A stretch of DNA of 11,900 bases. Source: Actinomyces sp. GTDB lineage: Bacteria; Actinomycetota; Actinomycetes; Actinomycetales; Actinomycetaceae. The notes under the pieces are model-generated. The model worked only from the letters and a program-made list of their open reading frames with translations. It did not search any database and was not told the DNA's origin. Location: contig DUQT01000085.1 of NCBI GenBank assembly GCA_012837655.1, forward strand, positions 1 to 11,900. Reading direction: 5' to 3'. Both the position numbers and the translations under genes were made by a program. Below are positions 5,982-11,900 of the stretch, one piece after another; the stretch's first letter is position 1; each line of letters starts with the position of its first letter.

Positions 5982-7014
5982 CATCGGCACCGACGACCCG
6001 CGCGTGCGGGTGCGCCCGGGCAAAGGATCGCGACCTCGAACGAAGCGACGTCCCGACTATTCAGATGCACCAATCGGGCGCGTAATCGCCGTTGACAGGG
6101 GTCGTTATCATTTGATTTCCGAGGACGGTGCTCGGTTGCTGGCTGTAAAGGCTCGCGAGATTGGTCGGGGCGCGATCGTGGTTGGCGACCGCGTGCGGCT
6201 GACCGGAGATCTTTCGGGGCGAAAGGACACTCTGGCGCGGATCGTGGAGGTCATGGAACGGGACACGGAACTGACCCGTTCTGCGGAGGATTCCGACGCG
6301 AAGGGGCGCGAAAAGACCATCGTCGCGAACGCTGACGTCATGGTCATAGTGGCGGCAATGACGAACCCGCCGGTGCGACCCGGGTTCATTGACCGGTGTC
6401 TGGTTGCCGCGTTTGATGCTGGCATGGAACCCCTGGTTTGCCTGACTAAAGCGGACCTGGGCGACCCGGACAACGTGCAGGACTTCACGAAGTCGCTGGG
6501 CGTGGACACGATTACCGTGTCAATGATTGGGGATCATCCCGCAAATGAAGGTTACGAGGCCGTTGCAAAGCGACTGACGGGACACACCGCAGTATTGATC
6601 GGCCACTCCGGGGTTGGGAAATCAACGCTTATCAACGCGTTGATCCCAGAAGCTGATCGCAGCATTGGCGATGTAAATGAGGTCACTGGCCGCGGGCGAC
6701 ACACGTCAACTTCAGTGGAGGCACTGCCCCTGCCTGGAGGTGGCTGGGTCATTGACACGCCGGGCGTGCGCGGATTTGGTTTGGCGCACGTTGAGCCAAA
6801 CACGGTTATCGCAGCGTTTGACGAACTGTGGGAAGTGACCGAGGACTGTCCGCGCGGTTGCGAACATCTACCGGATTCTCCGGAGTGTGCGCTGGATGAT
6901 TGGGTCCGAGAATCCCCAGAGAGCGAGAAAGAATACCGACGCACGCGGGTCGAGTCGATCAGGCGCCTGCTAACGAGTCTCAAAGCCGCCCACGAGAAGC
7001 CGTGGGAAAACTAG
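5968..7014 (+). CDS. rsgA: Ribosome small subunit-dependent GTPase RsgA
   Basis: RsgA is a circularly permuted GTPase that checks late assembly of the 30S subunit. The 348-residue product shows an N-terminal OB-fold (~35-105), then the permuted G motifs: G4 TKAD 160-163 comes before G1 GHSGVGKST 212-220, G2 region GRGRHTST 241-248 and G3 DTPG 263-266. The C-terminal zinc site is C294, C298, H300 and C307, the CxxxCxH form often seen in actinobacteria. The basic N-terminus (residues 11-29) is an extension typical of this phylum. The ATG lies five bases after GGGAG and overlaps the aroA stop by 14 bases, so it is probably the last gene of the doxX-aroA-rsgA unit. It converges on the amidotransferase gene with 22 bases between the stops; I see no obvious terminator there. 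Confidence 0.95.
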   Translation: MARRDIGTDDPRVRVRPGKGSRPRTKRRPDYSDAPIGRVIAVDRGRYHLISEDGARLLAVKAREIGRGAIVVGDRVRLTGDLSGRKDTLARIVEVMERDTELTRSAEDSDAKGREKTIVANADVMVIVAAMTNPPVRPGFIDRCLVAAFDAGMEPLVCLTKADLGDPDNVQDFTKSLGVDTITVSMIGDHPANEGYEAVAKRLTGHTAVLIGHSGVGKSTLINALIPEADRSIGDVNEVTGRGRHTSTSVEALPLPGGGWVIDTPGVRGFGLAHVEPNTVIAAFDELWEVTEDCPRGCEHLPDSPECALDDWVRESPESEKEYRRTRVESIRRLLTSLKAAHEKPWEN

Positions 7015-7036
7015 GGCAGGCTTGTCGTCTAGTGGT

Positions 7037-7774
7037 CTACGCGAACATCTCCACGAAGTTCGGGATGATCCTGTGGGAATGGCTGACATCTGCAGCCTTG
7101 TTTTGATCGATGATGCGCTGTTGCTCGCCGGGAGCGTAGTACCCAACATCCGCGTATTCAGTGATGCGCATGTGCAGTGCGGGCCAGTCTAGTTCTGGGT
7201 GGAACTGGGTTCCGTACAGGTTGTTCTTTACTTTGAACAGCTGGACGGGGCACTTCTCCCCTGTTCCAAGTAGGACCGCGTGTTCGGGCATGACCTCGCA
7301 GGCTTCCTTGTGACCAACGTAGGCCTGAAACTGGGATGGAAGTCCCTTTGTGATGGGATCGTTTTGCCCTTCTTCTGTCAGGTAGATCGTGGGGGCAGAA
7401 ATCTCTTCTTGATACTTGTTCGAAAGCACGCCTCCCTGGTGAGCAAGCAGGGTTCCTACGCCGTAGCACACGCCCAGGAAGGGGAAGTCTTCGGCGACCA
7501 GCACGTCAAGCAAGTCGGAGATCTCTGATTCAATGCGCTTTTGAACGTCAGTCTTGTGCTGTTCTGGGATCAAGCTGTCGAAAGGCGATCCGCACAGGAT
7601 TACGCCAGCCCAATCATTCAGGTTGATGTCGGGCATGACGTGTTGTTCCATGCGGTGTCGAACTAGGCGCTCCGGTGAAAGCCCCGAGAGCTTCAAAAAC
7701 ATGTCGTACTCGGATTCCGCGATATTTTCTTGGGGCCGAGACGCTAATAAAAGAAACTTGCTGTTTGATCCCAC
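7037..7774 (-). CDS. Stand-alone class I glutamine amidotransferase (GMP synthase-like)
   Basis: The product is a class I glutaminase domain with nothing fused to it. With the GTG at 7774 as start it has 245 residues; the catalytic Cys is C103 in GVCYGVG, and the His and Glu of the triad are H192 and E194 in GTQFHPELD. WAGVILCGSPFDSL is the usual glycine-rich strand-turn. The acceptor substrate cannot be told; relatives are annotated as GMP synthase-like amidotransferases or gamma-glutamyl hydrolases. An upstream ATG at 7840 would extend the protein by 22 residues but would overlap the start of divergent hisN and its promoter, and the conserved part begins at KFLLLASRPQEN, so GTG is preferred. 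AGGA three bases before the GTG is a weak binding site. It lies on the opposite strand from its neighbours, between rsgA and hisN. Confidence 0.85.
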   Translation of the reverse strand: MGSNSKFLLLASRPQENIAESEYDMFLKLSGLSPERLVRHRMEQHVMPDINLNDWAGVILCGSPFDSLIPEQHKTDVQKRIESEISDLLDVLVAEDFPFLGVCYGVGTLLAHQGGVLSNKYQEEISAPTIYLTEEGQNDPITKGLPSQFQAYVGHKEACEVMPEHAVLLGTGEKCPVQLFKVKNNLYGTQFHPELDWPALHMRITEYADVGYYAPGEQQRIIDQNKAADVSHSHRIIPNFVEMFA

Positions 7775-7787
7775 GAATCCTAGCTTA
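7775..7787 (-). promoter_or_regulatory. Possible -10 of the amidotransferase gene
   Basis: On the minus strand TAAGCT (7787-7782) fits TANNNT, and the seventh position after its last base is 7775, one base before the GTG at 7774. This would give an almost leaderless message, in line with the weak ribosome binding site. No convincing -35 box is seen, so the call is tentative. Confidence 0.3.
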
Positions 7788-7797
7788 CGATAATCTG

Positions 7798-7806
7798 TGA
7801 TATACA
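7798..7806 (+). promoter_or_regulatory. Extended -10 promoter of hisN
   Basis: TGATATACA contains TG, one base, then TATACA (7801-7806), an extended -10 form that can act without a good -35 box. Transcription would start around 7813, which places the GTG at 7797 upstream of the message and leaves a ~14-base leader with a weak AGG seven bases before the ATG at 7827. It lies back to back with the amidotransferase promoter in a 52-base gap. Confidence 0.5.
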
Positions 7807-7826
7807 GCGCGCTCTCAGGTACCGTT

Positions 7827-8639
7827 ATGAGTATGAACACGCGGACTAAGTATTTGGATGACCTGCGACTTGCCCACGTCCTAGCTGATCAAGCTGATGC
7901 GGTGACGATGTCGCGATTTCGTTCTGATGATCTGAGGATCGCCACCAAAGAGGACATGAGCCCGGTGACCGACGCTGATCGAACCACCGAGGAGACGATT
8001 CGCCGTCAGCTTTCCACAGCTCGTTCGCGCGACTCCGTTTTTGGTGAAGAAATGGGCACCACCGGAAGGTCTTCGCGCGTCTGGGTGATCGATCCGATTG
8101 ACGGCACCAAGAACTTCCTGCGCGGCGTTCCCGTGTGGGCAACCCTGATCGCCCTCGTGGAAGATGGAGACGTCGTTGTCGGTGTCGTTTCCGCGCCTGC
8201 CCTGCGTCGACGCTGGTGGGCCGCGAAGGGCGGCGGAGCGTTCGCAGGCACATCACTGCAGCGCAACGAACAGATTCACGTGTCAAACATTTCCAAACTG
8301 TCCGACGCGTCTCTGTCGTATTCTTCGCTGAATGGGTGGAAGGATCGCGGGCGGCTACCACAGTTCCTCGGACTGATGGATGACGTGTGGCGCACCCGTG
8401 CGTACGGCGATTTTTGGTCCTACATGATGGTTGCCGAGGGCGTAGTTGACATCGCCGCTGAACCTGAGCTGGAAGCGTACGATATGGCCGCCCTCGTGCC
8501 GATTGTGGAGGAGGCCGGCGGTAAGTTTACCTCCCTGCACGGCGATCCGGGCCCCTGGTCTGGGCATGCTGTCGCAACGAACGGTCTGCTTCACGACACA
8601 GTCTTGGAGCGCATCGACTGGCCCGAAGACGCAGAGTAA
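7827..8639 (+). CDS. hisN: Histidinol-phosphatase of the inositol monophosphatase family (HisN-like)
   Basis: HisN removes phosphate from histidinol phosphate, the penultimate stage of histidine synthesis, in actinobacteria that use the Mg-dependent IMPase fold. The 270-residue product has the metal-binding sites: E74-E75 (VFGEEMG), D89 and D92 (WVIDPIDGTKNF 86-97) and D219 (EAYDMAAL). WATLIALVEDGDVVVGVVSAP and YGDFWSYMMVAEG are close to known HisN proteins. The substrate is inferred from these motifs and from the neighbourhood, since rsgA and hisN lie near each other in other actinobacteria; a general inositol or sugar phosphatase cannot be excluded. The start is ATG 7827; ATG 7833 is a close alternative, and the in-frame GTG 7797 falls ahead of the likely transcription start. 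No terminator hairpin is visible after the stop; repeats follow. Confidence 0.86.
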   Translation: MSMNTRTKYLDDLRLAHVLADQADAVTMSRFRSDDLRIATKEDMSPVTDADRTTEETIRRQLSTARSRDSVFGEEMGTTGRSSRVWVIDPIDGTKNFLRGVPVWATLIALVEDGDVVVGVVSAPALRRRWWAAKGGGAFAGTSLQRNEQIHVSNISKLSDASLSYSSLNGWKDRGRLPQFLGLMDDVWRTRAYGDFWSYMMVAEGVVDIAAEPELEAYDMAALVPIVEEAGGKFTSLHGDPGPWSGHAVATNGLLHDTVLERIDWPEDAE

Positions 8640-8660
8640 TAGGGATTTCTGACCCACGGC

Positions 8661-8777
8661 CTTACAGAGTTTCAGCGCGAACCCTTGCGGACTTTCAGGC
8701 CCTAAAATCTTGCAGACGTTGAGCACCAACCCCTGCAAGCTTTCAGCCCCAACGCTTGCAGAGTTTCAGCCTGTCAA
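8661..8777 (+). repeat. Five-copy ~23-bp intergenic tandem repeat before sbcD
   Basis: Copies start at 8661, 8684, 8709, 8732 and 8755; four are 23 bp and the second is 25 bp. The approximate consensus is CTTGCAGAGTTTCAGCCC followed by CAACC. The best-kept parts are the CTTGCAG and TTTCAG blocks, two helical turns apart per repeat. They fill most of the gap between hisN and sbcD and stop 34 bases before the sbcD ATG. There are no spacers, so it is not a CRISPR array. It may be a protein-binding or simply a variable-number array. Confidence 0.85.
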
Positions 8778-8796
8778 AATTAATGTCGGTGGGTTT

Positions 8797-8811
8797 GGTT
8801 AACCTGTAGTT
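8797..8811 (+). promoter_or_regulatory. -10 element placed for a leaderless sbcD transcript, inside a GGTTAACC palindrome
   Basis: TAACCT (8800-8805) ends seven positions before the A of the sbcD ATG at 8812, so transcription would start on the initiation codon. No ribosome binding site precedes the ATG. The element is embedded in the perfect palindrome GGTTAACC (8797-8804), which could be an operator. No -35 box at normal spacing is evident. The arrangement matches that before doxX. Confidence 0.45.
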
Positions 8812-10002
8812 ATGAAGTTGATTCACACTGCAGATTGGCACTTGGGCCGCACTCTACACGGGCTTTCTCTTGATCGTTTCCAGCAGGAGTTCCTGGCGCA
8901 TTTCATTGATTTAACGCGTCAGGAACAGCCGGATGCTGTCTTGCTGGCCGGTGACGTTTACGATCGCGCGATCCCGTCTACGTCGGCAATTTCGATGTTG
9001 GAGTACGTACTCCAGGAGCTGACTGCGCTGACCCGTGTAATCATGATTCCAGGGAACCATGACTCTGCTCCGAGGCTCGGTTTTGGGTCAGGCCTGTTTA
9101 CGGATAATCTGCAGATCTTTTCAAAGGTACGTCGAGTTGGCGAACCTGTTGTGATCAGCAACGACTCCGAGTCTTTGAACGTGTATCCGGTCCCCTACTT
9201 GGACCCGGATTTCGCCAGGACTTCTCTGTCGGACGCGGTGGATGACGAGGGCGCGCTCACTCCCCTGTCCCGTAGCCATGAGGCCGTGATGGCCGCTGCA
9301 TTGAAGCGCATCGACTCCGACCTCAAGAATCGAAAAGGACCCGCTGTTGCAATGATCCACGCGTTTATTGCGGGATCTGCGACGTCTGAATCGGAACGCG
9401 ATATTTCGGTGGGTGGCTCGCAGTCTGTGTCAACTTCTGTATTTGAGTCAATGGGATCAGACCAGCGTGAATCCCGCGGACTAAGCTACGTTGCCGCCGG
9501 CCACCTGCATCGCCCGCAACAGTTCGAGACGGACGGTCCGATAATTCGCTACTCAGGGTCGCCGCTACCGTTCTCGTTTTCGGAAGCAAACGACCACAAG
9601 TCCACCACGATCCTGACCATTGAAAACGAGGACGTGGCTGTGGAAACTGTCGACGTGCCGCAACCTTACAGTTTGCATCAGCGCAAGGGCACGATCGCGG
9701 AGCTAACCCTGGATGTGCCGGATTGGGCTCCGACCGGGTATGCGCACATCGAGGTCACGGACCAAACTAGGCCTGAGCACCTGTTTGAACGGATCCGCGC
9801 CGTGTATCCAAATGCCTTACTCATTCGGCATGTTCCTCCAAAGTCGCAGGTTGAGGCAACGCATGCACAGGTTGAAAAGAAGCGGCCGGAGGATCTAGCC
9901 CGGGAGTTTTTCACTCTTGCGTTGGGGCGCGATGTCACCGATGTGGAAGGCGACATTATTGACGAAACGTGGCGCCAGGTTCTAGTTGAGGAGGCCCTCT
10001 AA
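8812..10002 (+). CDS. sbcD: Exonuclease SbcCD subunit D (Mre11-type nuclease)
   Basis: SbcD is the Mn-dependent nuclease subunit of SbcCD, which opens hairpins and trims blocked DNA ends. The 396-residue product carries the five phosphoesterase motifs: D8 and H10 (ADWHLG), D48 (GDVYDR), N82-H83-D84 (GNHDS), H183 (MIHAFIAG) and H231, H233 (AAGHLHRPQ). The C-terminal third (about 280-396) is the capping and SbcC-binding part. Length is normal for the family. The ATG at 8812 matches the usual MKLIHTADWHLG start and appears leaderless. The TAA shares its last base with the ATG of sbcC, so the two subunits are translationally coupled. Third codon positions here favour T and G, unlike the C- and A-ending style of sbcC. 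Confidence 0.96.
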   Translation: MKLIHTADWHLGRTLHGLSLDRFQQEFLAHFIDLTRQEQPDAVLLAGDVYDRAIPSTSAISMLEYVLQELTALTRVIMIPGNHDSAPRLGFGSGLFTDNLQIFSKVRRVGEPVVISNDSESLNVYPVPYLDPDFARTSLSDAVDDEGALTPLSRSHEAVMAAALKRIDSDLKNRKGPAVAMIHAFIAGSATSESERDISVGGSQSVSTSVFESMGSDQRESRGLSYVAAGHLHRPQQFETDGPIIRYSGSPLPFSFSEANDHKSTTILTIENEDVAVETVDVPQPYSLHQRKGTIAELTLDVPDWAPTGYAHIEVTDQTRPEHLFERIRAVYPNALLIRHVPPKSQVEATHAQVEKKRPEDLAREFFTLALGRDVTDVEGDIIDETWRQVLVEEAL

Positions 10003-11900
10003 TGCGACTTCTAACCCTAGAGTTTCAGGCCCTCGGCCCCTTCGCCGGTCATCACCGCATCGACTTCACCAAGTTCGAACCCTCAGGACTGTACCTGCTA
10101 AAGGGGCACACGGGATCAGGGAAGTCGACTATCATCGACGCGATCACGTTCGCCCTGTACGGCCGAGTTGCCGGAGGGTCCACCTCTACAACGCAGCGTT
10201 TGCGCTCCAACCACGCATCCCGCGACAAGGACACGTACGTTCGCCTGCGCTTTGAAACCTCGCATGGGACCTACCAGGTCACCCGTCGCCCGTCCTACCT
10301 TAAAGAAGGCAACAAGAACGAGACGCCAGGCACCGCAACGCTAGTTAAGCTAATCAGTTCGTCTTCCGACGCCGGTGATCCTGGTGACGAGACCTACGAA
10401 GAAATCGCTTCCGGCATCAAACCAGTTGGCGATGCCATCCCCGAAATCGTTGGACTAGGCCTGAACCAGTTCCTGCAAACAGTCGTGCTACCGCAGGGCA
10501 AGTTCGCCGACTTTATTCATTCCAGCCCCAGTGAACGAAAAGACCTCCTTGAAGAAATTTTCGGGACCGAACACTTCCGCCTCTTCGCGGAGTCTCTCAG
10601 ACAACAGTCGCGCGAAGCACGCGAAACCTACGAAACCACCCGCAACCGCGTCATAATCCAAGCCGACGAAATGGCACCCGAAATCAGCGAGGGCGTGGCT
10701 GGCGAACTGTACGAAAAAGCAATCGGCTTCGCTCTAAACCAGCTTGATGCACGCAGGCAGGAACGGGACCAACAACAAGACCTGGTTACTGCATACCAAG
10801 AAACGCTTCAAGAGCTCAAAGCCACTGATGACGAGCGTGCACGCGCGACAGATGCGTCCAACCGATGGACAAAGGCAACCGAAACGCTTGCTCAGCTCGA
10901 AGAAGAATCCGAGCAACACGAAGCAGACGTTAAGCAACTAGAACATGCTCGGGAAGCACAGAAAGTCGCATCCGACGTAGCTGCCGACAAACGAGCCAAG
11001 CAAGCTCTAAACGATGCCGCTGGCGAAGTCGCAGAGGCACAAGGTGCGCTCCGCCTGGGCCCTGAATTAGCGGACACGGCTAAAGCGAGCGATTTTCCAG
11101 ATGCGGATCTGGTTTCAGTTGTCGACGCCGTGCTCCATGATTCACATGCAGATCACTCAAAGATTGATGAACGACTAGATGACCTCACCCGGGAACACAC
11201 GCGCATTGAAGCTGCCGAACAAGACGTCGAGCGCCTAGAAACGTTGCGCGAAAAGCTCACGTCTTTGGACCAGGAACAATCCACCACAAAGTCCAAGATT
11301 GCCCAGGACGAGAACACGCTCGAAAAGTTCAAGCCCGCAGCAGAAAACATCGAGCGCGCAATTACTGAGCTAGAAAAGCTTGGCGACGAACTACCTGCAC
11401 TGCAGAAAACTGAAAATGAGCTAAATTCACGTCATCAAACCGCCCAAGAGCGCGATCAAAAAATACAGGAGCTCACTAGAGCATCCAAAGAGATTAGTCT
11501 CCGAAAACGAGAACTCAACGAGACCAAAGCTGCCGCAACAGACATCGTTGCCGGCTGGCTAAACGATTCAGCACTAGCCCTAGCGGAACACCTAGTTGAA
11601 GGAGATCCGTGCCCAGTCTGCGGATCATCCGAACACCCCGACCCGCTTACCGGCGACCGCACCGACATCACTTCCGATGCGCTTAGGGAAGCTCAAGAAA
11701 ATGTTAAATCAGCAGAAGTCTCACTTGAAACCGCTTTGGCCCGACAGGCAGACCTCACCAAACTCATTGAACAACTGAACAAGAAGGCCGGAGGCGACAC
11801 AGTATCCATTGAGATCGCGCTCGATGAGGCTCGCCAAGAATCTCAGAAAGCTCTTGATGCAAGCAAACAGGCACGGGAATACCGGGTGCAGCTAGACGCT
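10002..11900 (+). CDS. sbcC: Exonuclease SbcCD subunit C (Rad50-type ATPase), 3' end missing
   Basis: SbcC is the SMC-like ATPase that pairs with SbcD. The ATG at 10002 follows the sbcD stop directly (TAATG), and the frame stays open for 633 codons to the window edge, so the gene continues. Visible parts in order: N-terminal ATPase lobe with Walker A GHTGSGKST 35-43 (a His where many have Pro) and IIDAITFALYG; Q-loop region LNQFLQTVVLPQGKFADFI; then a long Glu, Gln, Lys, Ala-rich coiled coil from about 200 to 520; then the zinc hook CPVCG with C537 and C540; then the start of the returning coil. The signature, Walker B and C-terminal lobe lie beyond the window. Full-length family members have roughly 1000 or more residues, so a bit over half is present. 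GAGG at 9990-9993 offers a ribosome binding site inside sbcD. Confidence 0.96.
   Translation, partial: MRLLTLEFQALGPFAGHHRIDFTKFEPSGLYLLKGHTGSGKSTIIDAITFALYGRVAGGSTSTTQRLRSNHASRDKDTYVRLRFETSHGTYQVTRRPSYLKEGNKNETPGTATLVKLISSSSDAGDPGDETYEEIASGIKPVGDAIPEIVGLGLNQFLQTVVLPQGKFADFIHSSPSERKDLLEEIFGTEHFRLFAESLRQQSREARETYETTRNRVIIQADEMAPEISEGVAGELYEKAIGFALNQLDARRQERDQQQDLVTAYQETLQELKATDDERARATDASNRWTKATETLAQLEEESEQHEADVKQLEHAREAQKVASDVAADKRAKQALNDAAGEVAEAQGALRLGPELADTAKASDFPDADLVSVVDAVLHDSHADHSKIDERLDDLTREHTRIEAAEQDVERLETLREKLTSLDQEQSTTKSKIAQDENTLEKFKPAAENIERAITELEKLGDELPALQKTENELNSRHQTAQERDQKIQELTRASKEISLRKRELNETKAAATDIVAGWLNDSALALAEHLVEGDPCPVCGSSEHPDPLTGDRTDITSDALREAQENVKSAEVSLETALARQADLTKLIEQLNKKAGGDTVSIEIALDEARQESQKALDASKQAREYRVQLDA

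Noticed and set aside
7775..7840. ATG at 7840 as the amidotransferase start
   Set aside because: It would overlap the hisN start and both promoters, and the added 22 residues do not resemble the family N-terminus.
8355..8738. 127-codon minus-strand frame across the 23-bp repeats and the hisN 3' end
   Set aside because: Most of it is the antisense of hisN and the rest is repeat sequence; no ribosome binding site and no recognisable domain.
8661..8777. CRISPR-like appearance of the direct repeats
   Set aside because: Units abut with no unique spacers, copies are diverged, and no cas gene is present. The same holds for the repeats at 2741-2924.

Overview
The window looks like chromosome from a mid-GC actinobacterium, most plausibly of the Actinomycetaceae type; the genus cannot be decided from sequence alone. 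The main reasons are the zinc anti-sigma/SigR pair, an actinobacterial-style EPSP synthase, RsgA and HisN close together, a 24-residue bL37-like ribosomal protein, and several start codons placed where a leaderless transcript would begin. Seven complete protein genes form recognisable housekeeping sets. modA and sbcC run off the two ends.

Layout. Positions 1-2806 (+) hold molybdate uptake: the 3' part of modA, then one gene that fuses the ModB permease, the ModC ATPase and a C-terminal Mop/TOBE-like domain. Its 3' end lies inside a 47-bp tandem repeat array that duplicates the last codons and the stop (2741-2924). Positions 2973-4062 (-) carry a thiol-oxidative-stress module, sigR then rsrA, followed by a tiny bL37-like gene that ends in a strong hairpin terminator. 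A SigR-type promoter (GGAAC-N18-GTT) lies just upstream of sigR, suggesting autoregulation. Positions 4151-7014 (+) hold doxX-like, aroA and rsgA with overlapping ends, probably one transcript. A stand-alone class I glutamine amidotransferase (-) sits between rsgA and hisN, and hisN (+) diverges from it. Positions 8661-8777 hold five copies of a ~23-bp repeat. The sbcD-sbcC pair (+), with overlapping stop and start, completes the window.

How the parts work together. ModA with ModBC imports molybdate for molybdenum cofactor. SigR is held by RsrA until disulfide stress oxidises the anti-sigma factor. AroA (shikimate pathway), RsgA (30S maturation) and HisN (histidine pathway) share the sigR neighbourhood in other actinobacteria, as far as I recall. 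SbcCD is the Mre11/Rad50-type nuclease that processes hairpins and DNA ends.

I see no mobile element, CRISPR array, tRNA or rRNA. No clearly novel multi-gene system is visible. The points most worth a second look are the two intergenic repeat arrays, the duplicated 3' end of modBC, the SigR promoter with two staggered ribosome binding sites, and the leaderless-type promoters.
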